Assembly: GCA_022511055.1 (NCBI GenBank)
Contig: JAFLSH010000046.1
Location: 1 to 13,579, forward strand
Origin: Prevotella sp.
GTDB taxonomy: Bacteria > Bacteroidota > Bacteroidia > Bacteroidales > Bacteroidaceae
DNA: 13,579 nt
Direction of reading: 5' to 3'
Shown here: positions 6,679 through 13,359 of the stretch, one piece after another
How positions within the stretch are numbered: position 1 is the stretch's first letter
Layout: every line of letters begins with the position of its first letter
Made by a program: the position numbers and the translations under genes
Notes under the pieces: generated by a model
Seen by the model: the letters and a program-made list of their open reading frames with translations, nothing else
Told to the model about the DNA's origin: nothing
Databases searched by the model: none

Positions 6679-7940
6679 TACAGACGATGAAACGCGAAAT
6701 GCAGAATGTACTGGAACAGAACATTCTGCATTTCTGGATGACCGAGATGGTCGACCGCGAGAACGGCGGCTTCTATGGCCGGATTGACGGGCAAGGACAG
6801 CTGCACCCCAAGGCAGAGAAGGGCGCCATACTCAACGCCCGTATTCTCTGGTCGTTCTCGGCGGCCTACCGTGTTCTACGCAAGCCTGAGTATTTAGAGA
6901 TGGCCACCTATGCCAAAGACTACTTTCTCGGCCACTTCATTGATAGTGAATACGGCGGTGTCTATTGGACTGTCGACTACAAAGGCCAGCCGCAGAACAC
7001 CCGCAAGCAGTTCTACGCCATTGGCTTTGCGCTCTACGGGCTGTCAGAGTATGTCCGTGCCACGGGCGACGGCGAGGCGCTGGACTGCGCGCTTCAGCTC
7101 TTCGACTGCATTGAGGAGCATGCCCTCGACCTGCTGTATAACGGCTATATCGAGGCGACAGCCCGCGACTGGCAGCCTATTGCCGACATGCGCCTGTCAC
7201 CCCTCGATGCCAACTTCCCCAAATCGCAGAACACCCACCTGCATATCATTGAGCCGTACACCAATCTCTATCGTGCCTTGTGCGAGATTGAGAGTGGCAA
7301 GGTAAGTCTGACGGATTCCGACTGTCTGCCCCGCTTCAAAGCCCGCCATGGCAGCACGGCCGCCACAAGGGTGCGTTCACAGCTTAGGAATCTCATTGCC
7401 ATTTTCACCGACCACATTCTCAATCCTGAGACCCACCATCTGGACTTGTTCTTCGAGATGGACTGGACACGCGGAGCTGGCCACTTGGAGAGCTACGGCC
7501 ACGACATAGAATGTTCTTGGCTGATGCACGAGGCCGCCTTGGTGCTGGGCGACAAGGAGGTGTTGGCGCAGATGGAGCCCATTGTGCAGATGGTGGCCAA
7601 GGCCAGCGAGAAGGGGCTGCGCCCAGACGGCTCGATGATTCATGAAGCCAATCTGGACACGGGCCATGTCGACGACGACCTGCACTGGTGGGTGCAGGCG
7701 GAAAACGTGGTGGGCTGGATAAACATCTACCACCACTTCGGCGACCAGTCTGCCCTGGAGAAAGCATGGCGCTGCTGGGGCTATATCAAGGACAACCTGA
7801 TAGACCGCGAGCATGGGGAGTGGTACTGGAGCCGCCGCAGCGACGGCTCGCTGAACTTGGTCGACGACAAGGCGGGCTTCTGGAAATGCCCGTACCACAA
7901 CAGCCGCATGTGTCTGGAAGTGATTGAACGCGAACTGTAG
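6675..7940 (+). CDS. Cellobiose/mannobiose 2-epimerase (AGE family)
   Basis: Predicted to epimerise the reducing-end residue of beta-1,4-mannobiose to glucose, giving mannosyl-glucose for the GH130 phosphorylase; cytoplasmic (alpha/alpha)6 barrel. Key residues, numbered from ATG 6675: Arg56 (NARILWS), His188 (HLHIIE), His276 and Glu279 (GHDIECSW), Trp/Glu of WWVQAE, and His408 (PYHNSRM). Counted from the alternative ATG 6687, Arg and His fall at 52 and 184, the numbers I recall for the Ruminococcus albus enzyme. The Arg56-His276 separation is about 29 residues longer than in that enzyme. The surplus lies in a polar, basic insert at about 207-234, between the His188 block and QLRNLIAIFTDH. All catalytic residues are retained, so it is probably active. 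The start overlaps the symporter stop. An N-acylglucosamine 2-epimerase role is less likely given the neighbours. Confidence 0.9.
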   Translation: MIQTMKREMQNVLEQNILHFWMTEMVDRENGGFYGRIDGQGQLHPKAEKGAILNARILWSFSAAYRVLRKPEYLEMATYAKDYFLGHFIDSEYGGVYWTVDYKGQPQNTRKQFYAIGFALYGLSEYVRATGDGEALDCALQLFDCIEEHALDLLYNGYIEATARDWQPIADMRLSPLDANFPKSQNTHLHIIEPYTNLYRALCEIESGKVSLTDSDCLPRFKARHGSTAATRVRSQLRNLIAIFTDHILNPETHHLDLFFEMDWTRGAGHLESYGHDIECSWLMHEAALVLGDKEVLAQMEPIVQMVAKASEKGLRPDGSMIHEANLDTGHVDDDLHWWVQAENVVGWINIYHHFGDQSALEKAWRCWGYIKDNLIDREHGEWYWSRRSDGSLNLVDDKAGFWKCPYHNSRMCLEVIEREL

Positions 7941-7976
7941 CCTGCGACCGCCTCTCCCGCAAAAACCAAAGACTAA

Positions 7977-9758
7977 ATGATTAAGACACTTTACCAACAG
8001 ATAGGGGAATACCGCCGGGCTTCTGTGATGACACCTGTGTGGACAGCGCTGGAAGTGATTATGGACGTGCTGATTCCTTACATCACGGCCTCGCTGATAG
8101 ACAAGGGTATCATGGCGGGCGACATACAGCAGATTTATGTCTACGGTGCGCTCATGCTGGGCATGGCCTTTCTGTCGCTCGGCTTTGGCATTCTGGCCGG
8201 GCGGTCTGTGGCCTATGCCTCTTCGGGCTTTGCTGCCAACCTGCGGCTGGCCATGTATCGCAACATTCAGCGCTTTTCCTTTGCCGATATCGACAAGTAC
8301 GGCACTTCAGGACTGGTCACCCGAATGACCACTGATGTCAACAACCTGCAAAGCGCCTACTCGCAGATACTCCGCATTACCGTGCGCGCTCCTTTCCGGC
8401 TTATTCTCAGCATAGTCATGTGTCTGGTCATTGATGCGCGCCTCTCGCTCATCTTCATTGCGGCCATGCTCGTCTTGAGCTTCTCGCTCTACAACATCAT
8501 TTCGCGTGTGGCACATCTGTTCCAGCAGGTATTTGCCAAGTACGATGAGCTAAACCAGAGCGTGCAGGAGAACGTGCAGGCCATACGTGTGGTGAAGGCT
8601 TTCGTGCGCGAGGACTACGAAAACCAGAAGTTCAGCCGTGCCGCCGAAGGGCTTTACAAGCTGTATGTGCGGGCGGAAAGCCTCATGGCGCTGAATCACC
8701 CTGTCATGAATATGGTGGTCTACGGCTGCATCATTGCCCTCTCGTGGTGGGGCGCACACTTCATTGTCGGCGGCACACTGACTACGGGCGAACTCACTTC
8801 GCTCTTCACCTATGTCATGTCTATCTTGCAGGCACTCATGATGCTCTCCATGATTTTTGTCATGCTCACCCAGAGTGCCGCCAGCGGCAAGCGCGTGGCA
8901 GAGGTCATTGACGAGCAGCCCGACATTGAGAATCCCGCCAATCCCGTCTTCGACATTGCCGACGGCAGCGTGGAGTTCCGGGCTGTACGCTTCGACTATA
9001 CCGAGAAGAACAGGGCGCAGCAGGCGGAGACCACTTCCCGGAAGTCGGCACTCTTCAATGTCAGCTTCACGGTTGGCTCCGGCCAGACCATTGGGGTCAT
9101 TGGCGGCACGGGCTCGGGTAAGTCTACGCTGGTCAACCTCATTTCTCGCCTCTATGATGTGCAGGCAGGCGAGGTGCTGGTGGGCGGCCGTAATGTCAAG
9201 GACTACGACCTCGCCGCCCTGCGCAATGCTGTCAGCGTGGTGTTGCAGCAAAACCAGCTGTTCTCAGGCACTGTTCTCGACAACCTGCGGTGGGGCAATC
9301 CCGATGCTACGCTCGAAGACTGCCGGCGGGCATGCCGGCTGGCCTGTGCAGACGAGTTCATCGACCAGATGCCCGACGGCTACGACACGCTCATTGAACA
9401 GGGTGGTGTCAACGTGTCGGGTGGCCAGAAGCAACGCCTCTGCATAGCACGCGCCCTGCTGAAACGCCCCAAGGTGCTGGTGCTTGACGATTCCACCTCG
9501 GCCTGCGACACCGCTACCGATGCAAAGATTCAGCGCATGTTCCGCGATGAGCTGCAAGGCATGACCAAGCTCATTATAGCCCAGCGCATCTCGAGCGTAG
9601 AGCATTGCGACCGCATCTTGGTCATGGACAACGGCATGGTGACGGGCTTCGACACACACGAAGCCTTGCTGCAGACCAACGCGCTCTATCAGGAAATCTA
9701 TCACATTCAGACTGCCGACCGTGGCGATTTTGACCGCCCGGCCGCTTCCACGACCTAA
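7977..9758 (+). CDS. ABC exporter half-transporter with degenerate ATP site (subunit 1)
   Basis: A fused membrane-ATPase half-transporter of the MdlA/LmrC/TM287 type (593 aa). Residues about 15-300 form a six-helix exporter domain; the nucleotide-binding domain follows. Motifs: A-loop Tyr341, Walker A GGTGSGKST with Lys382, signature VSGGQ at 480-484, Walker B VLVLDD. The catalytic Glu is replaced by Asp505, and the H-loop His is replaced by Gln536 (IAQRISS). These are the two substitutions known from the non-hydrolysing half of heterodimeric exporters such as TM287/288. A short polar insert (EKNRAQQAETTSRKS) follows the A-loop. It begins 36 nt after the epimerase stop with no terminator between, so co-transcription with the mannan operon is possible. 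Substrate cannot be read; drug, lipid or peptide export are the usual roles. It partners the next gene. Confidence 0.9.
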   Translation: MIKTLYQQIGEYRRASVMTPVWTALEVIMDVLIPYITASLIDKGIMAGDIQQIYVYGALMLGMAFLSLGFGILAGRSVAYASSGFAANLRLAMYRNIQRFSFADIDKYGTSGLVTRMTTDVNNLQSAYSQILRITVRAPFRLILSIVMCLVIDARLSLIFIAAMLVLSFSLYNIISRVAHLFQQVFAKYDELNQSVQENVQAIRVVKAFVREDYENQKFSRAAEGLYKLYVRAESLMALNHPVMNMVVYGCIIALSWWGAHFIVGGTLTTGELTSLFTYVMSILQALMMLSMIFVMLTQSAASGKRVAEVIDEQPDIENPANPVFDIADGSVEFRAVRFDYTEKNRAQQAETTSRKSALFNVSFTVGSGQTIGVIGGTGSGKSTLVNLISRLYDVQAGEVLVGGRNVKDYDLAALRNAVSVVLQQNQLFSGTVLDNLRWGNPDATLEDCRRACRLACADEFIDQMPDGYDTLIEQGGVNVSGGQKQRLCIARALLKRPKVLVLDDSTSACDTATDAKIQRMFRDELQGMTKLIIAQRISSVEHCDRILVMDNGMVTGFDTHEALLQTNALYQEIYHIQTADRGDFDRPAASTT

Positions 9759-9804
9759 AAAAACGCGCCGCAATCTCAACGACATAAACTTCCCCGCCTT
9801 CCCT

Positions 9805-11658
9805 ATGCGACAACCCTCATTCAACCGTGGCCCCCGTGGCCCGCAAGCCCAAAACCAGGGCGGCATTCAGAAGATGGATGCCAACCAGAAAGCCATTATC
9901 GGGCGCATGGCCCGCCTGGTGCTGAAACACTATAAGCTCTCCATCATTGTGGTGCTGGTCTGCATCGCCGTGTCTTCCGTGGTCACGCTCGTTTCCACGC
10001 TTTTCACGCGCACCCTTATCGACGACTACATTGTGCCGCTGACCCAGGCCACCAACCCCGACTATCGGTCGTTGGCGCAAGTTCTGTTCCAGTTAGGGCT
10101 GGTGCTTTTTCTCGGGGTCATCTGTTCCTATCTCCACAACCGCCTGATGATTGGCGTGTCTCAGGGCACGCAGCTGCGCTTGCGGAAGATGCTCTTTGAG
10201 CGGATGGAGCGCCTGCCCATCAGCTATTTCGACCAGCGCAGCCATGGCGATATCATGTCTGTCTATACCAACGATGTGGACTCCCTGCGCCAGATGATTT
10301 CCACCTCACTCTCTCAGGTTTTCTCATCAGTCATCACCATTGTTGTTACCTTTGGCTCCATGCTCATGCTCAGTGTGCCGCTCACGTTAGTGTCTGTTGG
10401 CATGGCCGTAGTCATGACCGTGACCACCACGCAGTTAGGCAAGCGCTCGCGCGCCTTTTTCCGCACCCAGCAGCAGAGCCTCGGCCGTGTCAATGGCTTT
10501 ATCGAGGAGATGATGACGGGGCAGCGGGTGGTGAAGGTTTTCTGCCGCGAGCAGGCGGCCATCAGCGAGTTCGAGACCATCACCGAAGAGCTGCGCAACT
10601 CGGCCTACAATGCCAACAAGATTGCCAATATTGTGATGCCCATCAACGGCAACCTCTCTAACCTGGGCTATGTGCTGATAGCCGTTGTAGGCGCGGCGCT
10701 GGCCATTGGTGCCGTGCCTTCGGGCTCATCGCTCAACCTCTCTGTCTCCATTGGCACGGTGGTGGCTTTCCTTACGCTGAACAAGAGTTTCGCACAGCCT
10801 ATTACGCACGTTTCCCAGCAGATAAACTCCGTACTCAATGCCACCGTTGGCGCCGAGCGCGTGTTCCAGCTGATGGATGCCGTGCCCGAGGTGGATGAGG
10901 GAACGGTCGAGCTGGCCGACCCGCAGGGCGATGTGGACTTTACCGACGTTGACTTCAGCTACGTGCCTGGCAAGCAAGTGCTGTTCGACATTGACATCAA
11001 CACCTCACCCGGCCAGAAAATTGCCTTTGTCGGCGGAACGGGTGCCGGCAAGACCACAGTCATCAACCTGATTAACCGTTTCTACGAGATACAGGGCGGG
11101 AAAATTCTCTACGATGGCGTACCCGTGACCGATATCCGCAAAGACAGCCTGCGCAAGTCCATGAGCATAGTCTTGCAGGAGACCCACCTCTTCACGGGCA
11201 CGGTGCTTGACAATATCCGCTACGGCAAGCTCGATGCCACCGACGACGACTGCATACGCGCCGCAAAGCTGGTGGGGGCGCACGACTTTATTCGCCGCTT
11301 GGCCAACGGCTACCAGACCGTCTTGGCGGGCGATGGCGGCAATCTCTCGCAGGGCGAGCGGCAGCTGCTGGCCATTGCGCGCGCCGCCGTGACCAATCCG
11401 CCCGTACTCATTCTTGACGAGGCCACTTCGAGCATCGACACGCGCACGGAGCAGCTGGTGCAGCGCGGCATGGACACCATCATGCAGGGGCGCACCACAT
11501 TTGTCATTGCCCACCGCCTGTCTACTGTCCGCAACGCCGACCAGATTATCGTGCTTGACCACGGGCGCATCATCGAGCAAGGCTCGCACGACCAGCTCAT
11601 GGCGCTGAAGGGCAAATACTATCAGCTCTCCATGGGCGACACCTCACTGCTCAACTGA
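9805..11658 (+). CDS. ABC exporter half-transporter with catalytic ATP site residues (subunit 2)
   Basis: Partner of the preceding gene: six-helix exporter domain (about residues 40-330) plus an ATPase domain, 617 aa from ATG 9805. Motifs, numbered from 9805: Walker A GGTGAGKTT with Lys416; signature LSQGE (514-518) instead of LSGGQ; Walker B VLILDE with catalytic Glu539; H-loop His570 (IAHRLST). The non-canonical LSQG signature faces subunit 1's Asp505/Gln536 site, so one composite site is degenerate. The other (Glu539 with subunit 1's VSGGQ) is canonical, the TM287/288 and BmrCD pattern. The open frame extends back to a GTG at 9721, overlapping subunit 1 by 38 nt. ATG 9805 is preferred because it clears the upstream stop and begins a Gly/Pro/Gln-rich cytosolic tail (MRQPSFNRGPRGPQ). 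ATG 9874 is a further alternative. Substrate unknown. Confidence 0.9.
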   Translation: MRQPSFNRGPRGPQAQNQGGIQKMDANQKAIIGRMARLVLKHYKLSIIVVLVCIAVSSVVTLVSTLFTRTLIDDYIVPLTQATNPDYRSLAQVLFQLGLVLFLGVICSYLHNRLMIGVSQGTQLRLRKMLFERMERLPISYFDQRSHGDIMSVYTNDVDSLRQMISTSLSQVFSSVITIVVTFGSMLMLSVPLTLVSVGMAVVMTVTTTQLGKRSRAFFRTQQQSLGRVNGFIEEMMTGQRVVKVFCREQAAISEFETITEELRNSAYNANKIANIVMPINGNLSNLGYVLIAVVGAALAIGAVPSGSSLNLSVSIGTVVAFLTLNKSFAQPITHVSQQINSVLNATVGAERVFQLMDAVPEVDEGTVELADPQGDVDFTDVDFSYVPGKQVLFDIDINTSPGQKIAFVGGTGAGKTTVINLINRFYEIQGGKILYDGVPVTDIRKDSLRKSMSIVLQETHLFTGTVLDNIRYGKLDATDDDCIRAAKLVGAHDFIRRLANGYQTVLAGDGGNLSQGERQLLAIARAAVTNPPVLILDEATSSIDTRTEQLVQRGMDTIMQGRTTFVIAHRLSTVRNADQIIVLDHGRIIEQGSHDQLMALKGKYYQLSMGDTSLLN

Positions 11659-11720
11659 CATTACCTTTTTTTTTGAGGGGTATAAAATGCACCTAACGGT
11701 GAGTTGTAACTATATTCATT

Positions 11721-11762
11721 TTTTTCTGCAAAATTTTTTGGAGATTGCGAAATAATGCTTAT
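11721..11762 (+). repeat. 42-bp direct repeat, copy A
   Basis: It matches 13209-13250 at 40 of 42 positions; the differences are at repeat positions 14 (T/C) and 24 (A/T). It starts TTTTTCTGCAAAA and ends GCGAAATAATGCTTAT. It could be a promoter module: TTTG at 11737-11740 is followed by 19 nt and TATTTATG (11760-11767), seven of eight matches to the -7 consensus. It could instead be a dispersed intergenic repeat. The two copies bracket the ATPase/STAS-like gene pair. Confidence 0.85.
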
Positions 11763-11820
11763 TTATGCAGGCGGTTTGGGGGAATCCCAAGTCACGGATA
11801 CGTTAGCTTATTATTTCGCA
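11746..11820. repeat. Inverted repeat with internal hairpin
   Basis: TGCGAAATAAT (11746-11756) has a perfect 11-bp reverse complement at 11810-11820. Between the arms lies TTGGG-GGAAT-CCCAA (11776-11790), a small hairpin. The left arm is inside repeat copy A. The whole could fold as a two-stem RNA leader or be the end of a decayed element; no U-run follows, so it is not an obvious terminator. Confidence 0.55.
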
Positions 11821-11928
11821 TTTGACTGAAAAGACGTGAGACATCTTGTTAGGAATAGTTCGACCCACAAATTTTATCCTCCCGTTTGCATATTAGGTAA
11901 CAAAATCAAGAGATAAATTGATAAAAAC

Positions 11929-11959
11929 GTTGCGGAATCAGATTTTTTTCGTATATTTG
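11929..11959 (+). promoter_or_regulatory. Promoter of the ATPase/STAS-like gene pair
   Basis: GTTG (11929-11932, three of four matches to the -33 TTTG) is followed by 19 nt and TATATTTG (11952-11959), a perfect -7 box. Transcription would start near 11966, about 18 nt before the ATG at 11984. A short inverted repeat, TTGCA-C-TGCAA (11957-11967), overlaps the -7/start region and could be an operator. Confidence 0.65.
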
Positions 11960-11983
11960 CACTGCAATTACAAAGAAAGGAAT

Positions 11984-12736
11984 ATGGTCGAGCAACTACA
12001 TACTCTATTCGCAGCAATGGTAAATAAGACTAATGTTGAAACAAAATCACCATTAGTGCGTGTAGGGCTTGCCGTCATTAATCACACGCCAGACATTGAT
12101 ACAAGCCAAATGCCCTTGTCTTCATTTAATGTGCTTCTTTCAGAGAATCATGAAAAGTGTAGGATGCCTGTAGTGGAGTTTCCAACGACAAATAAAGATA
12201 CAGACATTAAAAATTCAATTACTTCTGCCATTGAGGATTTCATCATCACGGAGTCAAGAATTGATACAAATTTAGTGCCTGCATTAAAATACATTGTTGA
12301 TGAAAATATAGACAATATCACGGAGCATGCAGATACAGCAGCAGGCTATGTTTGTGCAACTTGGGATGATAATGCCGTAACTATTTGCATTGCTGATGCA
12401 GGAAAGACAATCTATGGTAGTTATGTTGATGGGAATTTTGAACAAATTTCCAGCGACCAGTCAGCTTTGCAAGCCGCAATATCAGGAGTCTCGACTAAAA
12501 ATCGTCCTGGAGCAGAGAATCGAGGTTACGGAATCTCTACTTCTGCTGACATGATTGTTCGAGGACTGGAATCAACGCTGGTTATATTGTCAGGAAGAGG
12601 ATTACTTTTCCATAATGGTAACAGAAGTGACTTTACAGAATTGCCAGAAGCTGTATTCATGCCAGGAACTCTCGTTAGCTTTACTATACCAACTCATAAA
12701 GAAGGATTCAATTTGTATAATTATATAGGAGGATAA
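11984..12736 (+). CDS. GHKL-type ATP-binding protein, partner of STAS-like protein
   Basis: A 250-aa soluble protein with a C-terminal GHKL (HATPase_c-like) ATP-binding domain. N-box: Glu107, Asn111 and His115 in DENIDNITEHA. G1 box: Asp138-x-Gly140 in IADAGKTIYG. G2 box: Gly181-x-Gly183 in NRGYGISTSADMIV. Residues 1-95 have no recognisable domain and lack a phospho-acceptor His region, so it is not a classical histidine kinase; the layout is closer to anti-sigma-type kinases or stand-alone GHKL ATPases. ATG 11984 is chosen because it follows the promoter (-7 box 11952-11959) and an AAGAAAGGA sequence; the frame is open to 11918 but that part covers the promoter. It is directly upstream of a DUF4325-like protein (2-nt gap), suggesting a two-component complex. 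Function unknown. Confidence 0.75.
   Translation: MVEQLHTLFAAMVNKTNVETKSPLVRVGLAVINHTPDIDTSQMPLSSFNVLLSENHEKCRMPVVEFPTTNKDTDIKNSITSAIEDFIITESRIDTNLVPALKYIVDENIDNITEHADTAAGYVCATWDDNAVTICIADAGKTIYGSYVDGNFEQISSDQSALQAAISGVSTKNRPGAENRGYGISTSADMIVRGLESTLVILSGRGLLFHNGNRSDFTELPEAVFMPGTLVSFTIPTHKEGFNLYNYIGG
12727..12732 (+). promoter_or_regulatory. Consensus Shine-Dalgarno before the STAS-like gene
   Basis: AGGAGG lies 6 nt before ATG 12739 and is embedded in the last codons of the ATPase gene (Gly-Gly). Such a perfect site is rare in Bacteroidota, stands out from the other genes in this window, and suggests strong coupled translation of the second protein. Confidence 0.7.
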
Positions 12737-12738
12737 AA

Positions 12739-13098
12739 ATGAAAACAATAGACATTACAAACATATTAGGAACGGAACTCAAGTCAAGAACTTCCGCAAG
12801 GGATTTCGCCACATACCTACGTAATATGCAGATGGATGAGGTTTGTGTGGATTTCTCTCGGGTCAATTCTGTTACACGCAGTTTTATGGATGAGTTCTAT
12901 CAGCTTTTGCTAAAAGCAGGTAATAGTTTGAATGCAAACATCCATTTGCAAAACATGAACGAGCAGATTGAAATTTTCCTTAACTCCGTGAAACAAGTTT
13001 CTGCCCGTCCACGGCCTGCCATAAAAACACCCAATACCCGTTTTGTTAATTTGCAGACGATACAGCAGCTTGATGAATATCTGGCATCAATAAAATAG
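12739..13098 (+). CDS. STAS-like (DUF4325-type) small protein
   Basis: A 119-aa soluble protein resembling the STAS-like DUF4325 family: LKSRTSARDFATYLRN (residues 14-29) followed by VCVDFSRVNSVTRSFMDEFYQLL (35-57), the family's strand-turn-helix core with the DEF motif. The turn VNSVTRS (Ser44, Thr46, Ser48) occupies the place where anti-anti-sigma proteins of the SpoIIAA type are phosphorylated, so Ser48 or Thr46 could be a kinase target (inference). The C-terminal 40 residues are basic and Pro-rich (SARPRPAIKTP), then a final helix. It follows a GHKL ATPase with a consensus Shine-Dalgarno and ends before a terminator, so the two form one bicistronic unit. A regulatory partner-switch role is plausible; no sigma factor or output protein is adjacent. 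Confidence 0.75.
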   Translation: MKTIDITNILGTELKSRTSARDFATYLRNMQMDEVCVDFSRVNSVTRSFMDEFYQLLLKAGNSLNANIHLQNMNEQIEIFLNSVKQVSARPRPAIKTPNTRFVNLQTIQQLDEYLASIK

Positions 13099-13136
13099 AA
13101 TCTCTATTTGTTAATGAGTAATGCCCAATATGTTTT

Positions 13137-13174
13137 AAGAAATGCTTAGCCTAACAACTAAGTATTTCTTTTAT
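13137..13174 (+). terminator. Rho-independent terminator of the ATPase/STAS-like unit
   Basis: AAGAAATGCTTAG (13137-13149) pairs with CTAAGTATTTCTT (13158-13170) over an 8-nt loop: 13 bp with one G-U pair, followed by TTATTGTAG. It lies 39 nt after the stop codon at 13098. The stem is AT-rich, and the A-run on the left makes it potentially bidirectional. Confidence 0.7.
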
Positions 13175-13208
13175 TGTAGTTTCCTGGTGATTTCAAAAAG
13201 TTTTTCAC

Positions 13209-13250
13209 TTTTTCTGCAAAACTTTTTGGAGTTTGCGAAATAATGCTTAT
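13209..13250 (+). repeat. 42-bp direct repeat, copy B
   Basis: It is 40/42 identical to 11721-11762. TTTG (13225-13228) is followed by 19 nt and TATCGTTA (13248-13255), a poor -7 box, so this copy is less promoter-like than copy A. It sits just beyond the terminator of the gene pair. Confidence 0.85.
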
Positions 13251-13318
13251 CGTTAACAATAACGTAGGGAACCCTCGCGCGCGCGTTATAGTAGGGGAAA
13301 CAACCTGAACACCCTGCA

Positions 13319-13339
13319 CCCTCAACACCCTCAACACCC
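13319..13339 (+). repeat. Short 9-bp tandem repeat
   Basis: CCCTCAACA occurs twice in tandem (13319-13327, 13328-13336) followed by CCC. Degenerate relatives (CCTGAACA, CCCTGCA) precede it from 13304. The second half forms the left arm of the adjoining hairpin. Confidence 0.75.
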
Positions 13340-13359
13340 AATTTGGGTGTTGAGGGTGT
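13325..13359. repeat. Perfect hairpin with 16-bp arms
   Basis: ACACCCTCAACACCCA (13325-13340) is the exact reverse complement of 13344-13359, with a 3-nt loop. No T-run follows on either strand, so it does not look like an ordinary intrinsic terminator. It is centred inside the outer CG-rich inverted repeat. Confidence 0.8.

Larger units (their letters stand above)
11659..11983. other. Intergenic region between exporter and ATPase/STAS-like module
   Basis: These 325 bases hold no gene that I can support. A run of nine T (11666-11674) directly follows the exporter stop, but I see no convincing hairpin before it. A 42-bp repeat copy (11721-11762), an 11-bp inverted repeat pair with an inner hairpin, and the promoter of the next gene (11929-11959) occupy the rest. 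The stretch 11821-11925 has no evident feature. The composition turns sharply AT-rich after 11660. Confidence 0.6.

Noticed and set aside
9721..9804. GTG start for exporter subunit 2 overlapping subunit 1
   Set aside because: It gives a basic, unconserved-looking extension and a 38-nt overlap. ATG 9805 follows the upstream stop cleanly.
11659..11680. Terminator after exporter subunit 2
   Set aside because: There is a run of nine T but no stem of useful length before it, so it was left as a note only.
11918..11983. TTG start for the GHKL ATPase
   Set aside because: The extension covers the -33/-7 promoter boxes (11929-11959). ATG 11984 is preceded by an AAGAAAGGA site.
11717..13255. Composite transposon or insertion sequence bounded by the 42-bp repeats
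   Set aside because: The repeats are direct, without terminal inverted ends, no transposase or recombinase lies between them, and no target-site duplication was seen.
13325..13359. Intrinsic terminator
   Set aside because: There is no T-run after the stem on either strand, and a better terminator for the upstream genes exists at 13137-13174.
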